From Bradyrhizobium betae (GTDB lineage: Bacteria; Pseudomonadota; Alphaproteobacteria; Rhizobiales; Xanthobacteraceae), in assembly GCF_008932115.1 (NCBI RefSeq), contig NZ_CP044543.1, positions 2,920,501-2,984,500 of the forward strand: DNA of 64,000 nt, read 5' to 3'. A program made the translations under genes and the position numbers. Below are positions 7,709 to 16,988 of this stretch, piece after piece. The first letter of the stretch is position 1. Every line of letters starts with the position of its first letter. The notes beneath the pieces were generated by a model. The model worked only from the letters and a program-made list of their open reading frames with translations, searched no databases and was not told the DNA's origin.

Positions 7709-10423
7709 ATGAATGCCCCCATCCTCAAGGCGGCTCTCAAGCCGCGCGGAAAAGACGAACGCAAGCTGTCGATGAAGGCGGTCCGTGAAGCCCAGAATGG
7801 GTTGGATGACACCTTCGAAAACGTCAAAGGCGACCGCAACGGCCTGATTGCCCGAGATGCGATCGAACGGCTGGCAAAAGACGGCCCCAATGAGGTTGCG
7901 CAAGAGCGACGCCTGCCAGCGGTTGTTCAGTTTTTTGGCGCTTTCAAGAATCCGTTCATTGCAGTGCTGCTGATCCTGGCTGGGATCAGCGCTGTAACGG
8001 ACATCTGGCTTCGGCTTCAACATGGCGAGGATGCGGATCCGACAAAAGTCACCATCATCATCGTGATGGTGCTTGCCAGCGCCTTGATGCGCTTCGTTCA
8101 GGAGTACCGATCGAGCGCTGCGGCCGAAGCTCTGAAGGCGATGGTCCGCACGACGGCGACGGTTCTTCGTCGAGGATCGGCAACGTCAAATCCCGAAGCA
8201 TTCGAAATCCCGATGCGAGAGATCGTCGCCGGCGACATCGTGCGTCTTTCAGCAGGGGATATGATCCCGGCAGACGTGAGGCTGATCGAATCCCGCGATC
8301 TGTTTGTGAGCCAGGCAGTGCTCACCGGTGAGGCCATCCCTGTTGAGAAGTATGACACGCTCGGGTCTGTCGCCGAGAAGTCCGCGGCGAGCGTAGCGTC
8401 CAGCGAAATGAACGCGCTCGACATGCCCAACGTCTGCTTCATGGGCACCAACGTCGTGAGCGGCACGGCGACCGCGCTTGTCGTTGCCACGGGTGCTCGC
8501 ACCTATTTCGGATCGTTAGCCAAGGCGATCGTCGGATCGCGCGCTCAAACGGCGTTCGATCGCGGCATCAACAGTGTGAGCTGGCTGCTCATCCGCTTCA
8601 TGCTCGTCATGGTTCCTGTCGTCTTTGTCATCAACGGCCTGACCAAAGGCGACTGGGTGGAAGCGCTGTTGTTCGGCCTTGCCGTCGCCGTCGGACTTAC
8701 CCCCGAAATGCTGCCGATGATCGTTTCCTCGAACCTCGCGAAGGGCGCCGTAGCGATGGCGCGGCGCAAAGTCGTCGTGAAGCGACTCAACGCCATTCAG
8801 AACTTCGGCGCGATGGATGTTCTCTGCACGGACAAGACCGGCACGCTGACTCAGGACAAGATCATTCTGGAGCACCACGTCGACGTTACCGGGCAACCCA
8901 ACGCTGACGTTCTCCGGTTGGGCTGGTTGAACAGCTACCACCAGAGCGGCGTGAAGAACCTGATGGATCAGGCCGTCGTGCGATTCGCCGGGGCGGAGCC
9001 AGCCATCACGAACACGGCCGCGAGCTACCGAAAAGTCGATGAACTTCCGTTCGACTTCGTGCGCCGCCGACTCTCAGTGGTCGTCGAGGGCGAGGACGGA
9101 GATCACTTGCTCATCTGCAAGGGCGCGGTTGAGGAGATGCTGTCGATCTCTACGCACGTCAGAAGAGGCAAAGATCTGATCCGCCTTGGTGACGTTGAGC
9201 GCAAGAATCTGGCTGCGATGGCTCGGGCGTACAACGAGGACGGATTCCGTGTGCTGGTCGTCGCCACCCGAGGGTTTGTGGCGTCCGAGGCCAAGACGCA
9301 TTATGCCATCGCGGACGAAGCCGATCTCACGATTCAGGGGTTCCTTACTTTTCTCGACCCGCCAAAGGAGACGGCTGGACCAGCAATCGCTGCGCTCGCG
9401 GAGCATGGCGTCAAGGTCAAGGTTCTTACGGGCGACAATGCGGTCGTGAGTGCCAAGATCTGCCGTGAAGTAGGACTTGAACCGGGCCAAGCCGTACTCG
9501 GGCGCGACATAGAAAAATTGGACGACACCGCGCTTCGCGTTTTGGTCGAGGAGCGGACGATCTTCGCGAAGCTCACTCCGCTCCAGAAGTCGCGTGTATT
9601 GCAGGCGCTTCAGGCTAACGGTCATACCGTCGGATTTCTCGGTGACGGCATCAATGACGCCCCGGCGCTGCGCGATGCCGATGTCGGCATTTCCGTCGAT
9701 AGCGGCGCCGATATTGCGAAGGAGTCGGCCGATATCATCCTGCTCGAGAAGAGCCTGATGGTTCTTGAGGAGGGTGTGCTGAAGGGGCGCGAAACCTTCG
9801 GCAACATCATGAAATACCTCAACATGACCGCCAGCTCGAACTTCGGAAACGTGTTTTCAGTGCTGGTGGCGAGCGCATTCATTCCGTTCCTGCCGATGCT
9901 GTCGATCCATTTGCTCGTGCAAAACCTGATGTACGACATTTCCCAATTGGCGCTGCCTTGGGATCACATGGACAAGGAGTTTCTCAGCAAACCGCGGAAG
10001 TGGGATGCCAAGAATATCGGTCGTTTCATGATCTGGATCGGGCCGACGTCCTCGATCTTCGACATCACGACGTTCGCTCTGATGTGGTTCGTCTTTGCCG
10101 CCAATAGCCCGGAGCATCAATCGCTCTTTCAGTCGGGCTGGTTCATCGAGGGCCTGCTTTCTCAAACGCTCGTGGTCCATATGCTGCGTACCCAGAAGAT
10201 TCCCTTCGTCAACAGCACAGCGGCTTTGCCGGTCTTGCTGATGTCGAGCGTCATCTGCGTACTGGGGATCTATTTGCCGTTCTCTCCGCTGGGAGCAGCC
10301 ATCGGATTGCAGCCCCTGCCTATCGCCTACTTCCCGTGGCTGGCCGGAACGCTGCTCTGCTACTGCCTCGTCGCTCAACTGATGAAGACCGTCTACATCC
10401 GCCGGTTCGGACAATGGTTCTGA
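7709..10423 (+). CDS. mgtA: Magnesium-type P-type ATPase (MgtA/MgtB family, P3B)
   Basis: This ATP-driven cation importer of the inner membrane is 904 residues from the ATG at 7709, the usual length for MgtA. That start is preferred over an upstream GTG at 7538 because of the AGGAGA ribosome site at 7695-7700. The phosphorylated aspartate lies in DKTGTLT at about residue 375, the actuator loop reads LTGEAIPVEK (about 205-214), and the hinge GDGINDAPALRDADVGIS begins near residue 645. The C-terminal helices carry 'NFGNVFSVLVASAFIPFLPM', typical of MgtA. The family imports Mg2+ (sometimes Ni2+) at the expense of ATP. A MgtC/SapB-family gene lies 2.8 kb downstream, and a structured leader precedes this gene, both fitting magnesium-limited expression. 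Confidence 0.93.
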   Translation: MNAPILKAALKPRGKDERKLSMKAVREAQNGLDDTFENVKGDRNGLIARDAIERLAKDGPNEVAQERRLPAVVQFFGAFKNPFIAVLLILAGISAVTDIWLRLQHGEDADPTKVTIIIVMVLASALMRFVQEYRSSAAAEALKAMVRTTATVLRRGSATSNPEAFEIPMREIVAGDIVRLSAGDMIPADVRLIESRDLFVSQAVLTGEAIPVEKYDTLGSVAEKSAASVASSEMNALDMPNVCFMGTNVVSGTATALVVATGARTYFGSLAKAIVGSRAQTAFDRGINSVSWLLIRFMLVMVPVVFVINGLTKGDWVEALLFGLAVAVGLTPEMLPMIVSSNLAKGAVAMARRKVVVKRLNAIQNFGAMDVLCTDKTGTLTQDKIILEHHVDVTGQPNADVLRLGWLNSYHQSGVKNLMDQAVVRFAGAEPAITNTAASYRKVDELPFDFVRRRLSVVVEGEDGDHLLICKGAVEEMLSISTHVRRGKDLIRLGDVERKNLAAMARAYNEDGFRVLVVATRGFVASEAKTHYAIADEADLTIQGFLTFLDPPKETAGPAIAALAEHGVKVKVLTGDNAVVSAKICREVGLEPGQAVLGRDIEKLDDTALRVLVEERTIFAKLTPLQKSRVLQALQANGHTVGFLGDGINDAPALRDADVGISVDSGADIAKESADIILLEKSLMVLEEGVLKGRETFGNIMKYLNMTASSNFGNVFSVLVASAFIPFLPMLSIHLLVQNLMYDISQLALPWDHMDKEFLSKPRKWDAKNIGRFMIWIGPTSSIFDITTFALMWFVFAANSPEHQSLFQSGWFIEGLLSQTLVVHMLRTQKIPFVNSTAALPVLLMSSVICVLGIYLPFSPLGAAIGLQPLPIAYFPWLAGTLLCYCLVAQLMKTVYIRRFGQWF

Positions 10424-10450
10424 CGGCCAAGCGCATGAGAGGTCCTGATC

Positions 10451-10771
10451 ATGTCCACATCACCGTTGATCCTGAGATTTGCGCCGCCGCAGGCTGGAGA
10501 CTGCCCGCGACAAGGGCCGCCACCGCCGAGGCGACAAGCGCCGCGTCCGCCCCACAATCGCGAGCCGGGCGATGCCAGGTCGTCGCTTCGGAATCGGTTG
10601 GACAGACGTTTGTGTTGGGCTTTGGCGGTTTTGGCGATGTTCGTGACGCATGCGGCCGTTCACCTTGCTCGTCGCCGTCTGCTGGACGGTTTCAAGCTCA
10701 GATTCCTGCTGCGTTGCGGCGCACGGTTGAACAGAGCGGCGATATCGCGAATGCGGCGTTGCCGCTGGTGA
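10451..10771 (+). CDS. Candidate small membrane protein after mgtA
   Basis: A 106-residue open frame begins 27 bases after mgtA, with GAGAGG nine bases before the ATG. It has one likely membrane segment (about residues 55-75, 'LCWALAVLAMFVTHAAVHLA') between proline- and arginine-rich flanks. Arginine-rich composition could also mean it is a chance frame in GC-rich DNA, and overlapping frames exist on both strands. No family is recognised, so the call is tentative. Confidence 0.3.
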   Translation: MSTSPLILRFAPPQAGDCPRQGPPPPRRQAPRPPHNREPGDARSSLRNRLDRRLCWALAVLAMFVTHAAVHLARRRLLDGFKLRFLLRCGARLNRAAISRMRRCRW

Positions 10772-10877
10772 GCCACACAAGCGCAAAACGATCGCTTGCA
10801 TGGAACCAAAGCACGAGGCCCGGACCTGAACCGGACTTCGATCAGCAAGGAGCTTCAAATGGACGACCCATCTAGTC

Positions 10878-10903
10878 GCGGCGCGACCAACAACTCGCGC
10901 CGC
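10878..10903. terminator. Perfect 9-bp hairpin, possible terminator
   Basis: GCGGCGCGA (10878-10886) and TCGCGCCGC (10895-10903) are perfect inverted repeats around an 8-base loop. It sits between the ATPase region and the porin gene. There is no T-run on either side, so termination is possible but unproven. Confidence 0.4.
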
Positions 10904-10944
10904 TTGAATTCACGAGAAAACTAGGAGGGCAGCTCGCGGCTATT

Positions 10945-10973
10945 GGCGCCGGGCGCTCTCGCAACCCGACGCC
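10945..10973 (+). promoter_or_regulatory. Hairpin abutting the ribosome site of the porin gene
   Basis: GGCGcCGGG pairs with CCCGaCGCC with a single C/A mismatch across an 11-base loop, and the 3' arm touches the AGGAG ribosome site at 10974-10978. It is the third gene in this stretch with a stem directly ahead of its ribosome site. Confidence 0.4.
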
Positions 10974-10984
10974 AGGAGTAGCCC

Positions 10985-13144
10985 ATGACTTATTTTACGA
11001 CCCACGGACTTCCCAATTTCACTATCACCACCGGACTGAAGGTTTTCAGGCGTCGTCGGGTTCTTTTTTGCCGACTGATGGTGATCGCTTTCTACTTGCT
11101 GGCGCTCGGTCTTGTAGCGGTTCTTCAGGTAACCAAAGCGCACGCGCAAGAACTTCAAACGACTCCCGGCCATCCGGATGCGGCACGGCTCAACACTAGT
11201 GGACCGCAACCCATCCTGGCGATGCCAACGAAGGCACCGGGGGCCTCGCGTGACAATAAGGTGGAATCGGGCGGGCCCGACTGGTCGGGCGTCTATTTTG
11301 GCGGACACACCGGTTTCGGGGCTGGCAGCCTTGGCCCGGGAACGAACCCCGTCTTGAATCAGTCCGTTGGCCTGCCGCCTACGGTGACAGGAATGATCGG
11401 CGGCTTTCAGGGAGGCTACAACTTTCAGGCCAGCGATCGTTGGGTGCTCGGCGCGGAAGCCGATGTCACTTTTGTGAGCCCGCCCGATGAGACGCGACGG
11501 ATACCGGCTCCCTTCAACACATCCCTGGATGTCGTGGGGACGGTGCGTGGCAGGATCGGCTATGCTTTTGGCCCATTCCTCCCCTATGCAACGGGAGGCC
11601 TCGCTTGGACACGAACGAACGTCGACATCAATGGCGATGACGGCAGCGTTTTGTCAAAACTGGGGCGCTGGCACGCTGGGTGGACGGCAGGCGCAGGTGT
11701 CGAAATGGCCTTGGGCGGACCATGGACGGCACGCGTCCAGTACGACTACCTCGATCTGGCTTCCTCGACCTATCGACTCGATGGTGCCGGACTGCGCGAT
11801 GTGTCCGTCCGCCCCCGAACCCAGAGGTTCACGCTTGGCCTGAACTACCGACTGGGCGATGTGGCCTCGACACTCCCAAGACCACCGGCAACTGTCGAAA
11901 TGTCGCCGGACTGGAATATTCATGGCCAGACCACATTCATCGCCCAAGGCTATCCCGCGATTCGTTCCCCCTACGCTTCCAGCGCCAGCCTGCCCGGTGG
12001 TGGGCAAGTTCGTGAGACGTGGACCGCGGACGCATTTCTTGGCGTGAGGCTTTGGGACGGTGGTGCGTTCTATTTCAATCCCGAGCTAGCCCAAGGCTTC
12101 GGGCTGAACGGGACGCTCGGACTCGCAGGCTTTCCAAATGGAGAAGCGCAAAAAGGCGGCGCTGAATTTCCGAAATTTCGGCCACAGCGCTACTATCTTC
12201 AGCAGACATTCGGTCTTGGTGGCGAGCAGGAGGATGTCGCAGACGGCCCCCTGCAACTGGCGGGGCGACGCGATATCGATCGCGTCACTGTCACGGTTGG
12301 TCGTTTCGCGGTTGGCGATTTCTTCGACGCGAATGCCTATGCCAAGGATCCGCGCGCGGATTTCATGAATTGGGCAATCTGGTCGTCGGGGGCCTATGAC
12401 TTCCCCGCCGACCTTCCCGGCATGACGCGCGGTGCGGTCATCGAGCTGAATCGTAAGGATTGGGCTGTGCGAGCCGGGGCCTTCCAAGTGCCCAGGGAGC
12501 CGAACAGTGATGTTTTGGTCTTCAATGGGGGCGGCGGTGGCGCCGTCGAGTTCGAGGAACGGCACAGCCTGTTCGGGCAGCCGGGTAAGGTTCGGATCGG
12601 CGCTTTCATCAACCGTGGTTACACCGGCGCGTATCGCGACGCTATCAACCTCGCGCAAGCGAGCCCTCAAACAGATATCAACGATGCGATGACGGCCCTG
12701 CGCCGCAATCAGAATAAGTATGGCTTTTATGGAAATATCGAACAGGCTTTGACAGCTGACCTCGGGCTTTTCGCCCGTGCAAGCTGGAACGACGGCCGCA
12801 CCGAAATCCTCTCCTTCACGGACATCGACCGCAGCATTTCCGGTGGTTTCTCCCTAAAGGGTTCTGCATGGGGACGGCCTGCGGACACGATCGGAGTCGG
12901 TGCTGCGGTCAACGGCCTCTCGAGTGCACATCGTAACTTCCTCGCCGCCGGAGGCACGGGGTTGCTGATCGGTGATGGGAGACTGCGCTACGGCCACGAG
13001 TCGATCGTCGAGGCGTATTACGCCTTGCGGGTCAACGGCTGGAGCACCGTCACCTTCGACTATCAGTTTGTTGCAAACCCCGCCTACAACGCCGACCGCG
13101 GACCAGCCTCGATTCTGTCGCTTCGCGCCCACGCCGAATTCTGA
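10985..13144 (+). CDS. Chimeric outer-membrane protein: OmpA-like barrel fused to OprB-type porin
   Basis: The 719-residue protein starts at an ATG with AGGAG seven bases upstream. A long N-terminal region ends in a hydrophobic signal sequence ('VIAFYLLALGLVAVLQV', cut likely after 'KAHA'). Residues about 95-292 form a small outer-membrane barrel of the rhizobial 31-kDa OmpA-like kind, starting 'DWSGVYFGGHTGFGAG' and ending 'RFTLGLNYRLG'. From about residue 308, 'SPDWNIHGQTTFIAQGYP' begins a carbohydrate-selective OprB-type porin that runs to the terminal 'LSLRAHAEF', ending in Phe as barrel proteins do. Each half is normally a separate protein. The fusion may be one polypeptide with two barrels or a joined adhesion/channel unit; substrate is unknown. 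Confidence 0.85.
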   Translation: MTYFTTHGLPNFTITTGLKVFRRRRVLFCRLMVIAFYLLALGLVAVLQVTKAHAQELQTTPGHPDAARLNTSGPQPILAMPTKAPGASRDNKVESGGPDWSGVYFGGHTGFGAGSLGPGTNPVLNQSVGLPPTVTGMIGGFQGGYNFQASDRWVLGAEADVTFVSPPDETRRIPAPFNTSLDVVGTVRGRIGYAFGPFLPYATGGLAWTRTNVDINGDDGSVLSKLGRWHAGWTAGAGVEMALGGPWTARVQYDYLDLASSTYRLDGAGLRDVSVRPRTQRFTLGLNYRLGDVASTLPRPPATVEMSPDWNIHGQTTFIAQGYPAIRSPYASSASLPGGGQVRETWTADAFLGVRLWDGGAFYFNPELAQGFGLNGTLGLAGFPNGEAQKGGAEFPKFRPQRYYLQQTFGLGGEQEDVADGPLQLAGRRDIDRVTVTVGRFAVGDFFDANAYAKDPRADFMNWAIWSSGAYDFPADLPGMTRGAVIELNRKDWAVRAGAFQVPREPNSDVLVFNGGGGGAVEFEERHSLFGQPGKVRIGAFINRGYTGAYRDAINLAQASPQTDINDAMTALRRNQNKYGFYGNIEQALTADLGLFARASWNDGRTEILSFTDIDRSISGGFSLKGSAWGRPADTIGVGAAVNGLSSAHRNFLAAGGTGLLIGDGRLRYGHESIVEAYYALRVNGWSTVTFDYQFVANPAYNADRGPASILSLRAHAEF

Positions 13145-13231
13145 CAGCGAGTGGAGTGGCAATTCCAGCAATAGCGCGGGCTTGCGCCTCGGGAGGGCGC
13201 GACCGACGCAACGAGATGGGAACACATTCAG

Positions 13232-13930
13232 ATGGATTGGCAAAGCCTTGGCCACACCGCACTCACGCTCGGGGGCGCATTCCTTCTTGGCGGCTTGATC
13301 GGCTTCGAACGGCAATGGCGCCAGCGCCTGGCCGGGCTGCGAACCAATACCCTCGTCGCGCTCGGCGCGGCCATCTTCGTCCTCTTTGCCGGGCTGTTCC
13401 CCGGCGAGGCGAGCCCGACGCGCGTTGCGGCCCAGATTGTTTCCGGCATCGGCTTTATGGGCGCCGGCATCATCTTCAAGGAAGGGTTGAATGTGCGCGG
13501 GCTCAACACCGCCGCGACGCTGTGGTGCTCCGCCGCGATCGGCGCGCTGTGTGGGGCCGGATTTTTCTTTCATGCATTGATTGCGACGACGTTCGTCATC
13601 GCCGTCAACGCAGTTCTGCGCCCGCTCGTGCGCCTCGTTGAGCGCCAGTCATTCGCCGCAAGCCCGTTGGACAGCGCATATGCGATCAGCATCATCTGCC
13701 ATGGAGAGGCTGAGGCGCATGTTCGGGCGCTTCTTCTTCGCGATCTCGCCGGTGCGCTGCACATCCGCGACCTCGAAAGCACGAATATCGAGGACACAAA
13801 CCGAGTCCAGGTGAGCGCGACAGTGCGAGCCGACACTCGGCAGGATCGCCTTTTGGAACAGATTATCGGTCGTCTCAGTCTGGAGCCGCTGGTAACATCT
13901 GCTCGGTGGCGGTTCGAGCCAGGCGAGTGA
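13232..13930 (+). CDS. MgtC/SapB-family membrane protein
   Basis: The protein has 232 residues: four or five membrane helices with 'LGGAFLLGGLIGFERQWRQR' near the start and 'GIGFMGAGIIFKEG' at about 73-86, which are the family signatures, followed by a cytosolic C-terminal domain of about 85 residues resembling the ACT-like tail of MgtC. MgtC proteins modulate ATP synthase and help survival at low magnesium; other family members act in membrane stress. Close placement to the MgtA-type pump supports a magnesium theme. The ribosome site is weak (GAGATGGG about 14 bases upstream), so the start could be a little different. Confidence 0.88.
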   Translation: MDWQSLGHTALTLGGAFLLGGLIGFERQWRQRLAGLRTNTLVALGAAIFVLFAGLFPGEASPTRVAAQIVSGIGFMGAGIIFKEGLNVRGLNTAATLWCSAAIGALCGAGFFFHALIATTFVIAVNAVLRPLVRLVERQSFAASPLDSAYAISIICHGEAEAHVRALLLRDLAGALHIRDLESTNIEDTNRVQVSATVRADTRQDRLLEQIIGRLSLEPLVTSARWRFEPGE

Positions 13931-14020
13931 CCGAGAAGCAATAGTTATCTAGGTACACGGCGGAGTAGATTCTCCAGGGAAGAATATTGAAAGTAGGTAA
14001 GTTGATCGAGAAGGTGAACA

Positions 14021-15085
14021 ATGCTCAAGATCGCCAATGATATACGTCCCGGATCGGCGCTGACGTTGATCGCGATGGGCGTTGCGATGGCCGGCATTTT
14101 TATCGCCGATACGGTCACGGACTACGCCATCGCAGCGGCCGTATTCTACACAGCGGTCATTCTCGTTGCGACACGCATCTTGTCTGGCACGGCTGTAGTG
14201 GCCCTCGCTTGCATTTGTGTCGCGCTGACCCTGATCAGTTTTTTCTTGACCCACTCCGGTGCGTATGAGGTCGGCATCGTCAATACCGGGATTAGTATCG
14301 TTGCGATCGGCGTTACAACCTATCTCAGTTTAAGGATGGTGGCTGCGAAGGCCGAGGCGCTGGAGGCGCGCGATCGGCTTTTGCGAATTGCGCGGGTCAC
14401 GACGCTCGGTCAACTGTCGGCGTCGATCGCGCACGAAGTCAACCAGCCCCTGGCTGCCGTCGTCGCCAGCGGCGGCGCGTGCACCCGATGGCTTGCCCAG
14501 GAGCCGCCAAATCTCGACAAGGCCCGCCTCGCGCTCGACCGCATCGTCAGCGATGCCAACCGGGCAAGCCAGGTCATCGCGCGCATTCGCGCCCTTTCGA
14601 AGGGCGAGGCGCCGCGCCGACAACCATTCGACCTCAGGGAAGCTGTCATGGAAATCGCGACCTTGTCGCGCGGCGAGATCGAGCGTGGCGGCGTCGCCTT
14701 GCAACTGGACCTGCATGACGGCCTACCTCGCGTTTTTGCCGATCGGGTCCAGATCCAGCAGGTCATCAGCAATCTCGTCCTCAATGCGACCGAGGCGATG
14801 TCGGACCGCGCATTGCCCGAGCGTCGTCTGCGAATTGCCGCCTCGCAGGATGGACGGGATGCGATCGTTCTCGCGGTGGCCGATTCCGGCACCGGTCTGG
14901 CGCCGGGAGCTCGTGAGCACCTCTTTGACGCCTTCTGGACGACGAAAGAGGGAGGCATGGGTCTTGGCCTTACCATCAGTCAGACGATCGTTGAAGCGAA
15001 TGGCGGACAGATTTCCGCGGCTCCAGTCCCTGGAGGCGGGACCGTATTTGAGGTGCGCCTGCCGCGCCACATGGAGGCAGCCTGA
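14021..15085 (+). CDS. Membrane sensor histidine kinase, FixL/NtrB-like
   Basis: The 354-residue kinase has an N-terminal membrane sensor of about four helices (residues 10-105), no obvious periplasmic domain, a short coiled linker, then the dimerisation box 'SIAHEVNQPLAAVV' with the phosphorylated histidine at 138. The ATPase domain shows the N box 'QVISNLVLNATEAMSD', G1 'ADSGTGLAPGA' and G2 'GGMGLGLTISQTIVE'. It is directly coupled to the next gene by a one-base TGATG overlap, so the two form a two-component system. The ligand is unknown; the membrane sensor is shared with the kinase at 31991, which has the same architecture. Confidence 0.92.
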   Translation: MLKIANDIRPGSALTLIAMGVAMAGIFIADTVTDYAIAAAVFYTAVILVATRILSGTAVVALACICVALTLISFFLTHSGAYEVGIVNTGISIVAIGVTTYLSLRMVAAKAEALEARDRLLRIARVTTLGQLSASIAHEVNQPLAAVVASGGACTRWLAQEPPNLDKARLALDRIVSDANRASQVIARIRALSKGEAPRRQPFDLREAVMEIATLSRGEIERGGVALQLDLHDGLPRVFADRVQIQQVISNLVLNATEAMSDRALPERRLRIAASQDGRDAIVLAVADSGTGLAPGAREHLFDAFWTTKEGGMGLGLTISQTIVEANGGQISAAPVPGGGTVFEVRLPRHMEAA

Positions 15086-15717
15086 TGAAAAATGAACCGA
15101 CGGCGGATTCGCGGCCGCAGCCCATCGTCTATGTCATCGATGACGATCGGTCCGTTCGCGCCGCGCTCGAAGATTTGCTCGCATCCGTTGGGCTACAGGT
15201 GCGCTCGTATAGCTCGGTTGCCGAATTTCTGGAAAGCTCCATGCCGGACGCGCCCGGCTGCCTGCTGCTCGATGTGAGAATGCCCGGACAAAGCGGGATC
15301 GATTTTCATCGGCAAATGCCTGAATACGGCATTCATCTGCCGACGATATTCATCACGGGACATGGGGACATCACGATGGGCGTGAACGCCATCAAGAATG
15401 GCGCCTTCGAGTTCTTGACCAAGCCGTTTCGCGACCAAGACCTGCTGGATGCTATCCAACAAGCGATCGAAAAAGACCGGCGAAGGCGCGAGAGCGAAGC
15501 GCGTTCGCTGGATTTGAATGCGCGTTGGGAGACATTGACGCCCGGCGAACGAGACGTTTTCAAGCTCGTTGTAAAGGGCCTCCTCAATAAACAAATCGCC
15601 GCCGACCTGAATGTTAGCGAGATCACGGTGAAGGTTCGCCGTAGCCATCTCATGCAGAAGATGCAGGCCAAGACGATTATTGACCTTGTTAGAATGTCGG
15701 ACAGTTTGAGCGTTTGA
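15085..15717 (+). CDS. Response regulator, FixJ/NodW-like
   Basis: This is a DNA-binding response regulator of 210 residues. The receiver domain (about 13-130) has the acidic pair DDD at 19-21, phosphorylated Asp63 in 'LLLDVRMPGQSG', the conserved Thr of 'IFITGHGD' and the Lys of 'LTKPFRDQD'. A LuxR-type helix-turn-helix (about 145-205) follows, with 'LTPGERDVFKLVVKGLLNKQ' and 'LNVSEITVKVRRSHLMQKM'. It is the partner of the kinase directly upstream. Target genes are not known; the nearby LysR gene is a possible but unproven target. Confidence 0.92.
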   Translation: MKNEPTADSRPQPIVYVIDDDRSVRAALEDLLASVGLQVRSYSSVAEFLESSMPDAPGCLLLDVRMPGQSGIDFHRQMPEYGIHLPTIFITGHGDITMGVNAIKNGAFEFLTKPFRDQDLLDAIQQAIEKDRRRRESEARSLDLNARWETLTPGERDVFKLVVKGLLNKQIAADLNVSEITVKVRRSHLMQKMQAKTIIDLVRMSDSLSV

Positions 15718-16028
15718 ATCTCGACTGAGAGGAGAGCCCCTGCACCGCGAACTGGTGCGCGATCTGCGCGGGCGTGCCACCCCCCCCCTTTCAGAACACG
15801 GTATATTTCGAAGATACGTTGGTATATCGAATCTATATAAGATCATCGGCCAATGAGCGTCTGTAGCCGTCTATTCTAGGGTGAGAATCGGGAGGTCTTG
15901 CCTTAGCTGCGGTCGGGGCGCGATGGTCGTGGTAGATGGTGCTTACAGAGCGATGCTCGCAACGAGCGGACGATGGACCGTCGCGAGGCCAGGAATCATT
16001 TCGAATAGATCTCGGTCGCAATTGACCG
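15718..16028. other. Intergenic region ahead of the LysR gene
   Basis: About 310 bases. A run of nine C residues lies near 15779-15787, then an AT-rich patch (about 15795-15845) with several TATA-like boxes that could hold the LysR promoter and operator. No gene is supported. Confidence 0.4.
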
Positions 16029-16988
16029 ATGCTTGAATTCCGCCAGATCCGGTATTTTCTTGCGGCGGCCGAATATGGCAGCTTCCGAAAGGCGGCCTTG
16101 GCCTTGGGAATACAGGAATCGGCGATCAGCCGTCGCGTTCGCGATCTCGAAGACGAACTCGGCGCTTCCCTATTTCAGAGGCACAACGGCGGCGTCTGCC
16201 TGACGTTGGCAGGACAGCAGTTTGTGCGTCGAGCACGCAAAGCACTTCAACAGATCGACTGCGGCGCGAAGGATGTGGCCGCCATAGGTCGCTCCGAGCG
16301 GGGGCATATCAAGGTCGGCATCTTTTCGTCGCTCGCGTCTGGATTCCTGTCCGATCTGCTGGGAGCCTACGGCAAGGAGCATGCAAGTGTACGGGTCGAA
16401 TTTTTTGACGGCGATCCTGCGGATCACGTTGCCTCGATCCGGCGACTTCAACTCGATGTGGCTTTTATCACGGGAACCACACAGTGGTCGGACTGTGAAA
16501 CAGAGCAACTTTGGTCCGAGCGAGTATTCGCCGTACTTCCCAGCGATCATCCTCTCTCTGAGAAATCGGAGCTTGGCTGGCGTGATCTTGTGGACGAGAG
16601 ATTCATTGTAAGTGACGGTGCCCCTGGATCGGAAATTCACGACTATTTGGTTCAACGCCTCGCCGATCTTGGGCGTCACCCAGAAATCGATACCCAATAC
16701 GTCGGGAGGGACAATCTCCTGTCGCTTGTGGCGATCGGCCAAGGCGTCACGGTCATGAGCGAGGCCGGGACGGCGGCTCAGTTTCCGGGAACTGCCTATC
16801 GGCAGCTTGCCGGCGAGGTTCTGCCGTTCTGCGCGGTGTGGTCGCCGCGGAATGATAACCCGGCCTGGCGCCGCCTCCTCAGTCTTGCGCGTTCAATGTC
16901 GCGCTCGGCTGCCGCCACAATCATTCAGACGGTTTCGGCAGTTCTTTTGACTTCCTCGCTTTCGCAAATCCCCGATCCGTGGCTATGA
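16029..16988 (+). CDS. LysR-family transcriptional regulator
   Basis: The product has 319 residues. The winged helix-turn-helix is at the N-terminus: 'MLEFRQIRYFLAAAEYGSF' then 'AALALGIQESAISRRVRDLE' and 'LGASLFQR'. The rest is a periplasmic-binding-like effector domain ('RGHIKVGIFSSLASGF' onwards) that would bind a small co-inducer. The last 22 codons (after about 16920) are antisense to the end of the DUF2274 gene of the trb block, and the resulting tail is unlike normal LysR ends. I infer that the original 3' end was lost when this region was joined to the conjugation module and that the stop is borrowed. The regulated genes are not evident. Confidence 0.88.
   Translation: MLEFRQIRYFLAAAEYGSFRKAALALGIQESAISRRVRDLEDELGASLFQRHNGGVCLTLAGQQFVRRARKALQQIDCGAKDVAAIGRSERGHIKVGIFSSLASGFLSDLLGAYGKEHASVRVEFFDGDPADHVASIRRLQLDVAFITGTTQWSDCETEQLWSERVFAVLPSDHPLSEKSELGWRDLVDERFIVSDGAPGSEIHDYLVQRLADLGRHPEIDTQYVGRDNLLSLVAIGQGVTVMSEAGTAAQFPGTAYRQLAGEVLPFCAVWSPRNDNPAWRRLLSLARSMSRSAAATIIQTVSAVLLTSSLSQIPDPWL

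Noticed and set aside
15193..15846. 217-codon open frame on the - strand opposite the response regulator
   Set aside because: Antisense to a conserved response regulator and lacking any family features.
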